Assembly (NCBI RefSeq): GCF_003182135.1
Contig: NZ_QGTL01000011.1
Span: forward strand, 176,730-240,729
From: Nocardia neocaledoniensis
GTDB taxonomy: Bacteria > Actinomycetota > Actinomycetes > Mycobacteriales > Mycobacteriaceae
Direction of reading: 5' to 3'
Length of the DNA stretch: 64,000 bases
Below the pieces are notes generated by a model. It saw only the letters and a list, made by a program, of their open reading frames with translations. It made no database searches and was not told the origin of the DNA. The position numbers and the translations under genes were made by a program. Positions 40,797-50,250 of this stretch are shown here, piece by piece; the first letter of the stretch is position 1, and each line of letters begins with the position of its first letter.

Positions 40797-40868
40797 TCCG
40801 CGCTGCTTGTCGGTGCCCTCGGCTAGGGTCGGTCCCGACACGATCGATATCGAGCACGGGGGTGTGGG

Positions 40869-41510
40869 ATGAAGTTCGATCAGCGGGAAACCGACGCGCA
40901 GGTCTTCGCCATCGCGGCGCACGGCGAGCAGCGCTACGGCGATCGGCCGTACGTCATGCACCTGGCGGCGGTGCGCGCCGTGCTCGACGACTTCGGGTAC
41001 GACGGCGCGCTGGCGGCCGCCGCCTGGCTGCACGACGTCATCGAGGACACGCCCGTCACCGCCGAGGAGATCGAATCGCGTTTCGGCCGTGAGGTTCTCG
41101 ATCTCGTCTGGGCGGTGACGGGCGTCGGCCCCGACCGCAAGGCCCGAAACCTGAACGCGTACGGCAAGATCGCCGCGCACCCGCCCGCCGTCATCCTGAA
41201 GCTGGCCGACCGCACCGCCAATGCCGAGGCCAGCCCGCCGGAGAGCAGCTGGATGGGCATGTACCGCACCGAACATCCCGCGTTCAAAGCACACCTCGGC
41301 GGATTGCTCGCCGACGATCCGACCGTCGCCCGCATGTGGGAACGCCTCGAACGTCGCCTCGATCTGTCGGTCGCTCCCCCGGACGAGCGGTGGACCGAGA
41401 TCGACCGCCTGGTCGCCGAGGGCAAGCACGCAGAAGCGGTCGCTGCCGTTCAGGCGGCGTTCACCTGCACTCCGGGCGAAGCGGAACTGATTCTCGCGGA
41501 ACGGGCTTAG
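40869..41510 (+). CDS. Small HD-domain (SpoT/MESH1-like) phosphohydrolase
   Basis: This protein of 213 residues has an HD domain: His31 (VMHLAAV), His55-Asp56 (AWLHDVIEDTPVT) and the late Asp in LKLADRTANAE. This is the arrangement of RelA/SpoT hydrolase halves and small alarmone hydrolases that remove pyrophosphate from ppGpp. The C-terminus, EIDRLVAEGKHAEAVAAV, resembles the short helical hairpin found in ribosomal protein L7/L12-like C-terminal domains. GTG/ATG ambiguity is minor: the ATG has GGGGGTGTGGG just before it. Alarmone hydrolysis is inference from the family. Confidence 0.82.
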   Translation: MKFDQRETDAQVFAIAAHGEQRYGDRPYVMHLAAVRAVLDDFGYDGALAAAAWLHDVIEDTPVTAEEIESRFGREVLDLVWAVTGVGPDRKARNLNAYGKIAAHPPAVILKLADRTANAEASPPESSWMGMYRTEHPAFKAHLGGLLADDPTVARMWERLERRLDLSVAPPDERWTEIDRLVAEGKHAEAVAAVQAAFTCTPGEAELILAERA

Positions 41511-41650
41511 TCACTCAGGAGCACATGGCCTGTGGGTCAGCGCGGATGTGCGCTCTCGCCGCCGTCACCGAACGAGTCGGCTCGTCCACGCGGTCTCTAC
41601 CACGCCGCGAACCGGGCCGAGAGCCGCGCAGTCCCTGCGCGGCCGGTAGT

Positions 41651-42391
41651 TCAGGAGACGGGGCGCGTCAGGTCCAGCTGCCGTAGCTGTGCGGCGACGG
41701 CGAACGCCACGTCTTCGTCGAGCTGATCGTGTCCGGTGGTCCCGCCGCCACCCGGTCCGCCGTCGTCGGCGACGACCCTGCGCGCCGACAGGTGCACGGC
41801 GTCGACTCCGGCACCGTGCAGGGCGGGCAGGTCGGCGACGGTGACCCCACCACCGGCCATGATCTGGATCCGGCCCGCGGCGTGGTCGACCATCGCGGCC
41901 AGGTCCGCGATGCCCTCGGCGCAACGGGTCGCGCCACCGGAGGTGAGTACCCGCGTGATGCCCAGCTCCACCAGTGTGTCCACGGCGGCCGCCCGGTCGC
42001 TGATCACATCGATCGCACGATGAAAGGTCAGCTCGATGTCCTCCACCGGAACGCCCTCGAGTACTCGCCGCAGCGTGTCGACGTCGACTCGACGCTGCGG
42101 GGTGAGCGCTCCGAGGACGAGCCCCGCGACACCCGCCGACACCGCCGCACGCGCATCGGCGTTCATCACCGCGACCTCCGCGGGATCGCGATACTCGAAA
42201 CCCCCTGCCCGGCACCGGATCAGCGCGTGCACCGGCATCCCGGTCGCGACCACCGCGGCGATCGTCCCGATGCTCGCGGTCAGACCCCCCGTCCCGCCCA
42301 GCGCCGCGCACAGTTCCACCCGATCCGCGCCGACCCGGCGGGCGCCGAGCGCGCCCGCCACATCCTGGACCGCGAATTCGAGGGCGGTCAT
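41651..42391 (-). CDS. cutC: CutC-family protein (copper homeostasis)
   Basis: This 246-residue TIM-barrel protein of the CutC family has VGADRVELCAALGGTGGLTAS, VHALIRCRAGGFEY, ELTFHRAID and VLTSGGATRC, all family signatures. CutC was named for copper tolerance but its enzymatic function is not established. Its ATG is one base after the nagB stop, so it is the last gene of the nagA-nagB-cutC operon. Confidence 0.92.
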   Translation of the reverse strand: MTALEFAVQDVAGALGARRVGADRVELCAALGGTGGLTASIGTIAAVVATGMPVHALIRCRAGGFEYRDPAEVAVMNADARAAVSAGVAGLVLGALTPQRRVDVDTLRRVLEGVPVEDIELTFHRAIDVISDRAAAVDTLVELGITRVLTSGGATRCAEGIADLAAMVDHAAGRIQIMAGGGVTVADLPALHGAGVDAVHLSARRVVADDGGPGGGGTTGHDQLDEDVAFAVAAQLRQLDLTRPVS

Positions 42392-42392
42392 C

Positions 42393-43172
42393 TCAGAACG
42401 ACTGCCAGGCGGGCTTGTTCGCCAGTGCGTACTTGTAGTAGTCGGCCAGCTTCAGCTTGCTCGCCGCCGCTTCGTCGATCACCACGGTGACGTGGCGATG
42501 CCACTGCATCACCGAGGCGGGGCAGAACGCCGACAGCGGCCCTTCCGCCGCCGCCGCGATCGCGTCCGCTTTGCCCGCGCCCAGCGCGATCATCACCAGA
42601 TGGCCGGCCTCGCCGATGGTCCCGAGGCCCTGGGTGAGCACGTGGTGCGGCACGTCCTCCGGGCCGTCGAAGAAGCGGGCGTTGTCCTTGCGGGTCTGCT
42701 CGGTCAGCGTTTTGACCCTGGTGCGCGAGGTCAGCGCGGAGCCGGGCTCGTTGAAACCGATGTGCCCGTCGGTGCCGATGCCGAGCAACTGCACATCCAC
42801 CCCGCCGGCCGCGGCGATGGCGGCGTCGTAGCGCCTGCCCTCGCCGGCGATGTCGCCCGCCTCGCCGTTCGGGCTCAGCACCCGGGCCGGATCGAGGTTC
42901 ACGTGATCGACGAACTCGGAACGGATCACCGAGAAATACGACTGCGGATGCTCTTTCGGCAGCCCGACGTACTCGTCGAGCAGGAACGCGCTCGCCGTCG
43001 AGAAGTCGAGCTTCCCGTCCCGGTACCGGCGCGCCAGCTCCTGATAGCTGCCCAGCGGCGAGGAACCGGTGGCCAGGCCGAGGATCGCGTTGCCGCGTTC
43101 CACATAGCCACCGACGATGTCGGCGACGGTCGAGGCCACCTCGTGTTCGTCCGCCCGGATCACGATTTCCAT
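42393..43172 (-). CDS. nagB: Glucosamine-6-phosphate deaminase
   Basis: NagB converts glucosamine-6-phosphate to fructose-6-phosphate and ammonia. The 259-residue protein has LATGSSPLGSYQEL, FLLDEYVGLP (catalytic Asp), LLGIGTDGHIGFNEPGS (catalytic His and phosphate contacts) and the terminal KLADYYKYALANKPAW. GGAGGGAAGCTG precedes the ATG at 43172, which overlaps by one base the stop of nagA. It is translationally coupled to nagA on one side and cutC on the other. Confidence 0.97.
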   Translation of the reverse strand: MEIVIRADEHEVASTVADIVGGYVERGNAILGLATGSSPLGSYQELARRYRDGKLDFSTASAFLLDEYVGLPKEHPQSYFSVIRSEFVDHVNLDPARVLSPNGEAGDIAGEGRRYDAAIAAAGGVDVQLLGIGTDGHIGFNEPGSALTSRTRVKTLTEQTRKDNARFFDGPEDVPHHVLTQGLGTIGEAGHLVMIALGAGKADAIAAAAEGPLSAFCPASVMQWHRHVTVVIDEAAASKLKLADYYKYALANKPAWQSF

Positions 43173-44386
43173 CAGCTTCCCTCCGTTCCGGCGACGAACA
43201 CCCGCCGCGGTTGCAATGACTGGTCGGTGACGAGCAGGTCGGCGCGGGCGCCGACGGTGAGCGTGCCACGGTCGCGGAGACCGAGCACGTGAGCGGGCGT
43301 GCGGGTCGCGGCGGTGACGGCGTCGGCGAGCGGCACTCCGGCGCGGAACACCGTCCACCGCAGCACATCGAGCAGCCGGGCGGTCCCGCCCGCGATGGCG
43401 CCCGGCCGTCCGTCGTCGGTGGCGAGCCGGGCGACACCTTCGCGCACTCGCACATCCAGCGCGCCGAGTTGGTACTCCCCGTCACCGAGCCCGGCGGCGG
43501 CCATCGCGTCGGAGACCAGCGCGATCTGGTCGGGACCCACGGTGTCGAACACCATCGCCACGGTCTCCGGCGCCAGATGCACACCGTCGGCGATCAATTC
43601 GAGCACCATGTCCCCGCGCCCCGCCGCGGCGAGACAGGCGGCGACGGGACCGGGGGAGCGGTGGTGCAGTTCCGGCATGCCGTTGAACAGGTGCGTCGCG
43701 GTGATCGGGCCGCCCGTCGCGTCGGCGATGCGCGCGGAGGTGGTCGCCGCGTCGGTGTCGGTGTGCCCGAGGCTGGGCAGCACGCCGTGGCGGCGCATGG
43801 CGGCGAGCAGTTCCGCGTAGTGCGCGGTCTCCGGCGCGAGCGTCATCGACCGCACGGTGCCCCGCGCCGCCTCGCATACCCGCTCGAAGAGGGCGGGGTC
43901 GCCGGGGACGATCGCGGCGGGATCCTGTGCGCCACAGCGGGTCGCGTTGAGGAAGGGACCCTCGAGGTGGATGCCGAGCAGCGTGCCGTCCTCCACCAGA
44001 TCGGCGAGCAACCCGGCCTGCCGAACCAGTACTTCGGGCTGGGCCGACACCAGGCTCCCGAACAATCCGGTGGTGCCCTGCGCGCGGTGCTCGGCCGCCG
44101 CGACCCGCGCGCCCGCCGCATCGGCGTTCGGGAACCCGAAGCCGCCACCGCCGTGGCAATGCACGTCGATCAGCCCCGGCAGGATCAGTTCGTCCGTGGC
44201 CGCCGGAAGCCGTTCCGCCGCAGGATGTTCCGCCGCCGCACCCACCCAGCTGATCCGGCCGTCCACGAACTCGACCACGCCGTCGGCGATCCCCGCACCG
44301 GCCAGCCGCCCGCGAACCACACCGTCCGCACTCACCACGACACCTTCCACGCGACCGCACCGGTGACGATCACTCCGCACCACCAT
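43172..44386 (-). CDS. nagA: N-acetylglucosamine-6-phosphate deacetylase
   Basis: NagA removes the acetyl group from GlcNAc-6-phosphate. The roughly 404-residue amidohydrolase has PGLIDVHCHGGGGFGF (metal-binding HxH), GIHLEGPFLN (metal-binding Glu), SLGHTDTDA, THLFNGMPELHH and ALVSDAMAAAGLGDGEY (catalytic Asp). The start is uncertain: ATG at 44386 is used, a GTG at 44350 is possible, and neither has a clear ribosome-binding site. The frame continues open through the adjacent 36-bp repeats, giving a 160-residue Arg/Pro-rich extension that is treated as non-coding. Confidence 0.95.
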   Translation of the reverse strand: MVVRSDRHRCGRVEGVVVSADGVVRGRLAGAGIADGVVEFVDGRISWVGAAAEHPAAERLPAATDELILPGLIDVHCHGGGGFGFPNADAAGARVAAAEHRAQGTTGLFGSLVSAQPEVLVRQAGLLADLVEDGTLLGIHLEGPFLNATRCGAQDPAAIVPGDPALFERVCEAARGTVRSMTLAPETAHYAELLAAMRRHGVLPSLGHTDTDAATTSARIADATGGPITATHLFNGMPELHHRSPGPVAACLAAAGRGDMVLELIADGVHLAPETVAMVFDTVGPDQIALVSDAMAAAGLGDGEYQLGALDVRVREGVARLATDDGRPGAIAGGTARLLDVLRWTVFRAGVPLADAVTAATRTPAHVLGLRDRGTLTVGARADLLVTDQSLQPRRVFVAGTEGS

Positions 44387-44394
44387 CGAATTCG

Positions 44395-44658
44395 GCCGCG
44401 ACCGCCGAGCGCATCGTGGCTCGAAACCGGGCCGCGACCGCCGAATGCCTCGTGGCTCGAAACCGGGCCGCGACCGCCGAATGCCTCGTGGCTCGAAACC
44501 GGGCCGCGACCGCCGAATGCATCGTGGGTCGGGACCTGGTCGCGACCGCCGAGCGGATCGTGGGTCGAAACCAAGCCGCGACCGCCGAGCGCGCCGTCGG
44601 TCGGGTCCAGGCCGCGACCGCCGGACGCGCCGTCGGTAGGGTCCAGGCCACGACCGGC
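44395..44658. repeat. 36-bp tandem repeat (minisatellite), about 7.3 copies
   Basis: Units begin at 44395, 44431, 44467, 44503, 44539, 44575 and 44611, with a 12-bp partial at 44647. Units 2 and 3 are identical or nearly so, and units 5-7 drift. Each starts with GCCGCGACCGCC or a variant. Because 36 is divisible by three, frames remain open on both strands. The repeat fills most of the 382-nt gap 44387-44768 between nagA and ptsI. Confidence 0.9.
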
Positions 44659-44768
44659 CCCACGCCTCGGTGCGGTGCGCCGTCGGTGGACGCCCGAACC
44701 GGCGACGCGGCCCGAACAGCGAACGCGGGCCGGGACCGTGGCCCGGCCCGCACGCAGCGACGTGCGGC

Positions 44769-46433
44769 TCATGCCCGCCCGACGATCGCAGCGACCGCTT
44801 CCCGCGCGAGCTGCGGATTCCGCGCGGCACACGCCGCGTCGGCCGCGTCCCGGCAGATCTCCACATCCACGGCCGACAATGCCGCGCGTACCGCGGGCAA
44901 CGCGGGCACCGACATCGACAGGCTCGTCACCCCGAGTCCCACCAGCACCGGCGCCAGCGCCGGATCCGACGCGGCCTCACCACAGACGCCGACCGACTTC
45001 CCGGCCGCCGAGCCCGCCGCGCCGACCATGGCGATCAGGTCCAGCACCGCGGGCTGCCACGGATCGAGGAGGTGCGCGAGTCCGCCGGCCATCCGGTCGA
45101 CGGCGCAGGTGTACTGGCTCAGGTCGTTGGTGCCGATGCTGACGAAGTCCAGGTGCACCAGCAGATCCGCCGCCCGCAGCGCCGCCGCCGGGATCTCGAT
45201 CATCGCCCCGACCTTGCGGATACCGGATTCCCGTGCGAGCGCGGCGAATCCGGCGGCCTCGTCGGCGGTCGCGACCATCGGCGCCATCACCCACAGGTCG
45301 GCGCCGGTCGCCTCGCCCGCCCTGGCCAGCGCGGTGAGCTGGGTGGCGAGAGTGTCGGGGAACACCGTGCCGATCCGCAGTCCGCGCACGCCGAGAGCGG
45401 GGTTCTCCTCGGTGCCGAGGTCGAGGAACGGCAGCGGCTTGTCCGACCCGGCATCGAGCGTGCGGACCACGACCCGGCGCCCGGCGAACTGTTCCAGCAC
45501 CGCGGTGTAGGAAGCGATCTGTTCATCGAGGCTCGGCGCGCTCGCCTTGCCGAGGTACATGAACTCGGTGCGGAACAGGCCGACACCTTCGCTGTCGACG
45601 GGCCCGGCCTTCTCGGCGTCGTCGACGGTGCCGATGTTCACCAGCAGCTGCACCGGCGTGCCGTCGGCGGTCTTGCCCGGCCCGCTGGCCGAGGCCAGCC
45701 GTTCCCGGTCCGCGGCCGCCTGGTCGAGCGCGGCCTGCTGCCGCATCGGGCTCGGATCGATGACGACCGTCCCCGTGCCGCCGTCGAGCAGGATCGGCGT
45801 GTCCTCGACCAGCCGATCGGTGTCAGGGCAGTTCACCACCGCGGGCAACGCCAGCGACTTCGCCAGGATGGCGGTGTGGCTGGTCGGGCCGCCCTCGGTG
45901 GTCAGCAGGCCGACCACGTCGCTGTCGCCGAGCATGGCGGTGTCGGCGGGCGCGAGGTCACGCGCGACCAGGATGAACGGGTGTCCCGGCTCCGGGATGC
46001 CCGGCATCGGCTCACCGAGCAGCACCGCGACGGTGCGGCCGCCGATATCGCGCAGGTCGGTGGCCCGCTCGGCCATGTACCCGCCGAGCGCCTCCAGCTT
46101 GGCGCAGAATCCCTCGATGGCCAGGTGCACCGCGTGCGCGGTCGGCATGCCGTCGGCCAGTTGTTTCTCGGCGGCGGCGACGATGCCCGGGTCGCGGGCC
46201 ATCGTCGCCGACATGGACAGGATCTCCGCGGCCACCCCGCTCACCCGGCTCGCCCTGGCCTGCATCTCGTCGGCCACCCCGCTGAGGGCCTCCTTGACCC
46301 TGGCCAGTTCCTCGGGAACCGAGCCACCGACGGGGTCCTGTGCCGAGGTCGCCAGCTGCGACCCGAACCGCAACCACGGCGCGACGACCACGCCGGGGCT
46401 GACTCCGAGACCGCGGATCACCTGTTCACCCAT
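44769..46433 (-). CDS. ptsI: Phosphoenolpyruvate-protein phosphotransferase (PTS enzyme I)
   Basis: Enzyme I takes phosphate from PEP and passes it to HPr. The roughly 554-residue protein has IRGLGVSPGVVVAP at the N-terminus, the phosphohistidine motif GGPTSHTAILAKSLALPAVV, the PEP-binding barrel with RTEFMYLG, GLRIGTVFPDTL and VCGEAASDP (catalytic Cys). ATG at 46433 is preferred; GTG at 46448 overlaps the EIIC stop by 8 nt and is the alternative. It is downstream of the EIIC gene in one operon. No HPr gene accompanies it. Confidence 0.95.
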   Translation of the reverse strand: MGEQVIRGLGVSPGVVVAPWLRFGSQLATSAQDPVGGSVPEELARVKEALSGVADEMQARASRVSGVAAEILSMSATMARDPGIVAAAEKQLADGMPTAHAVHLAIEGFCAKLEALGGYMAERATDLRDIGGRTVAVLLGEPMPGIPEPGHPFILVARDLAPADTAMLGDSDVVGLLTTEGGPTSHTAILAKSLALPAVVNCPDTDRLVEDTPILLDGGTGTVVIDPSPMRQQAALDQAAADRERLASASGPGKTADGTPVQLLVNIGTVDDAEKAGPVDSEGVGLFRTEFMYLGKASAPSLDEQIASYTAVLEQFAGRRVVVRTLDAGSDKPLPFLDLGTEENPALGVRGLRIGTVFPDTLATQLTALARAGEATGADLWVMAPMVATADEAAGFAALARESGIRKVGAMIEIPAAALRAADLLVHLDFVSIGTNDLSQYTCAVDRMAGGLAHLLDPWQPAVLDLIAMVGAAGSAAGKSVGVCGEAASDPALAPVLVGLGVTSLSMSVPALPAVRAALSAVDVEICRDAADAACAARNPQLAREAVAAIVGRA

Positions 46434-46440
46434 CAGGCGG

Positions 46441-47787
<1,347 letters not shown>

Positions 47788-47892
47788 GTCGACCTTCTTC
47801 GTGCCGGATGCTCCGGCGGTCTCGGCGAGCCGGAGAGACGTGCGGGCCTGTCCGGGGTAACTGTTGTGAACCGGTCACCCTGACGGGTACTG

Positions 47893-47908
47893 TCCGGTCA
47901 TAACCAGT
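47893..47908. promoter_or_regulatory. DasR (dre)-like element
   Basis: The 16 bp TCCGGTCATAACCAGT match 11 of 16 positions of ACTGGTCTAGACCAGT, with intact GGTC and ACCAGT halves. The element lies in the divergent gap (47788-48015) between the EIIC and EIIB genes. No dasR/GntR gene is in the window. Confidence 0.5.
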
Positions 47909-48015
47909 TGTAAGTTTGACCAGGTGGCCACCGGATGTCAACCGCGAAATATGACGTGGCGCACATCCGAGGCTCCCATACTGGAACCGGCAACCACCGC
48001 GGAAAGGGAGAACAC

Positions 48016-48246
48016 ATGTCCAAAGCGGAAGCGATCGTCAAGGGTCTCGGCGGCGCGGAGAACATCGTCGAGATCGAGGCCTGCATCACCCGGTTGCGCA
48101 CCGAGGTGAAGGACGGCGCCAAGGTCGACGAGGCCGCGCTCAAGGCGGCGGGCGCGCACGGCGTCCTCAAGTCGGGCACCGTCGTCCAGGTCGTCGTCGG
48201 CCCCGAGGCGGACACCCTCGCCGAGGACATCGAGGACATCCTGTGA
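48016..48246 (+). CDS. PTS EIIB component (GlcNAc/glucose type)
   Basis: This 76-residue single EIIB domain accepts phosphate on Cys23 in EIEACITRLRTEV, the standard glucose-family CITRLR site, and passes it to the sugar through EIIC. AAAGGGAG lies 5 nt before the ATG. It is divergent from the EIIC gene and overlaps EIIA downstream by 4 nt. As in Streptomyces NagF/NagE2, the B and C parts are separate proteins. Confidence 0.94.
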   Translation: MSKAEAIVKGLGGAENIVEIEACITRLRTEVKDGAKVDEAALKAAGAHGVLKSGTVVQVVVGPEADTLAEDIEDIL

Positions 48247-48698
48247 GTGTCCCGGTCCTCGCGCCACTGGCGGGCAAGGTCGTCGCCCTGTCCGACGTCC
48301 CCGACCCGGTCTTCGCCGGTCAGATCGTCGGTTCCGGCGTCGCCATCGACCCCGATCGCAACCGCGGCACCCTCACCGTGATCGCCCCCATCGCCGGCAA
48401 GATCCTGAAGCTGCACCCGCACGCTTTCGTCGTCTTCGGCGGCGGCGCGGGCGTCTTGGTCCACCTGGGCATCGACACGGTGAAGCTCCAGGGCGAGGGC
48501 TTCGAACTCCTGGCCGCCGAAGGCGACGAGGTCGCCGCGGGCACCCCGATCGTCACCTTCGACCCCACCGCCATCGAAGCCACCGGCTATTCCCCGATCT
48601 GCCCGATCGTGGTCATGGATTCCCCGAAGGACTCGATCACCAGCGAGACCACCGGCACCACGGTGGAACCCGGTGCCCCGCTGTTCGATTCACCGTAG
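48243..48698 (+). CDS. crr: PTS EIIA component (Crr-like)
   Basis: This 151-residue EIIA of the glucose family has VLAPLAGKVVALSDVPDPVFA, the phosphorylated His74 in VLVHLGIDTVKLQGEGF and GTPIVTFDPTAIEATGY. It receives phosphate from HPr and gives it to EIIB. The GTG start at 48243 overlaps the EIIB stop (GTGA), so the two are coupled. The C-terminal tail is longer than usual and polar. Confidence 0.94.
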   Translation: MSVPVLAPLAGKVVALSDVPDPVFAGQIVGSGVAIDPDRNRGTLTVIAPIAGKILKLHPHAFVVFGGGAGVLVHLGIDTVKLQGEGFELLAAEGDEVAAGTPIVTFDPTAIEATGYSPICPIVVMDSPKDSITSETTGTTVEPGAPLFDSP

Positions 48699-48727
48699 GC
48701 CGAGCCCCAGCTGACGCACCCGTCGCC

Positions 48728-49057
48728 TCAGCTGGTCTCGCACCCGATCCCGTCGTTGTCGTCGTCGAGCCCGTAGTCATCGGGCCCGATGACCCGAACC
48801 CGACCGGTGTACGCGGGCCCGTTTCCGCCGCCACCCGCGCAGTCCACGTCACTGGTGATGGGGACGCACGGGTCGTACGACGCGTGACAGTCGCCGCCGG
48901 GCGGCGGTGGCGGTGGTGGTGGCGGCGGGCAGAACTGACTCGATCCGCTGTTGCACAGCAGGTCGGTGATCGGATCAGCGCTGGCTTCCGTCGGGAGGGC
49001 GATGGCGAGAGCAATCGCGGCGCAAGCGGCCGATCCGAGTAATGAGACTGCTCTCAT
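48728..49057 (-). CDS. Secreted Excalibur-domain protein
   Basis: The product is 109 residues. A signal peptide (MRAVSLLG..., probable cleavage after ASA near residue 28) is followed by a run of ten prolines and then an Excalibur-type calcium-binding module with the D-x-D-x-D-G-x-G-C-E signature in LDDDNDGIGCET and a preceding cysteine-containing loop. GGAG lies 8 nt upstream of ATG 49057. Excalibur domains are often in secreted nucleases or stand alone, as here. Partner and function unknown. Confidence 0.8.
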   Translation of the reverse strand: MRAVSLLGSAACAAIALAIALPTEASADPITDLLCNSGSSQFCPPPPPPPPPPGGDCHASYDPCVPITSDVDCAGGGGNGPAYTGRVRVIGPDDYGLDDDNDGIGCETS

Positions 49058-49194
49058 GATGACTCCGATCCTGGAACACGCGTCGACCAGTGTTCCGCAA
49101 ATACTTCGCAATGGAAATGCCGGTGATCGAATCGTGGCTGAACCATTCGGCGGCGCGACCCGTAGTTCGTGGCATCGAGCCGAGGAGGATCGCG

Positions 49195-50250
49195 ATGAGT
49201 GCGGTGGAGCAGACCAGTGCGCAGTTCGCCGAGCGGTTGCTCGGGGCGGCGCTCGGTGCCGTCGACATTCTCGCGGTGCATCTCGGCGATCGGCTCGGCT
49301 GGTATCGCGCGTTGGCCGAGGATGGGCCGGCCGACGCGGTCGAGCTGACCCGGCGGGCCGGTGGAGATCCGCGCTACGCCAGGGAGTGGCTCGAGCAGCA
49401 GGCCGCGACCGGGATGCTGGTGGTCGACGACGGCGGGTTCCGGCTTCCTGCCGGCGCCGCCGAGGTCCTCACCGACCCCAACAGTCTCGACTACCTGGCT
49501 CCGCTGGCCCGGATGTTCGCCGGCGCCGCCGTCCAGCTGCCCGCTCTGGTCCGCGCCTATCGCGACGGCGGCGGGGTCGGCTGGTCCGAATACGGCGCCG
49601 ACATGCGCGAATCGCAGTCCGACATGAATCGGCCCTGGTTCGAGCACCGCTTGGCGGCCGCGCTGGCCGGCGTCGAGGACGTGCACGCGCTGCTGTCGCG
49701 GCCGGGTGCGCGGGCCGCCGACATCGGTTCCGGCGGCGGCTGGTCGTCGATCGCGCTGGCCCGCGCCTATCCGGAGCTGACGATCGACGGCTACGACATC
49801 GACCCGCCCTCGGTGGCCATGGCCCGCGACAATGCCCGCGACCTCGGCGGCCGCGTTCGCTTCGAGCACGCCGACGCCGCGAAGGACCTGCCGGAATCCA
49901 CCTACGACGCCGCCTTCGCCTTCGAGTGCCTCCACGACATGCCACACCCCGTCGAGGTGCTGACCGCCATGCGCAGATCCCTGCGCCCCGGCGGCGCGGT
50001 GATCATCATGGACGAAGCTGTCGCTCCCGAATTCACCGCTCCGGCAAGCGATATCGACCGCCTGATGTACGGGTTCAGCCTCCTGATCTGCCTGCCCGAC
50101 GGCAAGGCACACCCGGGATCGGCGGGCACCGGCACCGTCATGCGGCAGGCCACCCTCACCGAGTACGCCGAGAAGGCCGGATTCGCCGGCGTCGAGGTGC
50201 TCCCGATCGAGGAGTTCGGCTTCTGGCGCTTCTACCGGCTGACCGCCTGA
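49195..50250 (+). CDS. SAM-dependent methyltransferase with N-terminal winged helix
   Basis: This 351-residue protein has an N-terminal helical/winged-helix region of about 90 residues and a class I methyltransferase domain: ADIGSGGGWSSIALA (motif I), YDIDPPSVAMARDNA, AAFAFECLHDMPHP (motif IV) and LRPGGAVIIMDE. It resembles actinobacterial Rv2258-like methyltransferases in layout; the substrate is unknown. GAGGAGGATCGCG precedes ATG 49195. Its last 19 nt overlap the convergent ATPase gene. Confidence 0.85.
   Translation: MSAVEQTSAQFAERLLGAALGAVDILAVHLGDRLGWYRALAEDGPADAVELTRRAGGDPRYAREWLEQQAATGMLVVDDGGFRLPAGAAEVLTDPNSLDYLAPLARMFAGAAVQLPALVRAYRDGGGVGWSEYGADMRESQSDMNRPWFEHRLAAALAGVEDVHALLSRPGARAADIGSGGGWSSIALARAYPELTIDGYDIDPPSVAMARDNARDLGGRVRFEHADAAKDLPESTYDAAFAFECLHDMPHPVEVLTAMRRSLRPGGAVIIMDEAVAPEFTAPASDIDRLMYGFSLLICLPDGKAHPGSAGTGTVMRQATLTEYAEKAGFAGVEVLPIEEFGFWRFYRLTA

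Noticed and set aside
39465..41429. A 654-codon minus-strand frame
   Set aside because: Only its C-terminal 190 codons (from 40037) are the TetR gene; the rest is antisense to the methyltransferase and HD genes.
44395..44658. CRISPR array, because of 36-bp direct repeats
   Set aside because: The units are head to tail with no spacers and no cas genes nearby; it is a minisatellite.
44387..44866. N-terminal extension of NagA through the tandem repeats
   Set aside because: The extension is Arg/Pro/Gly repeats with no family counterpart, and the NagA fold begins after 44386.
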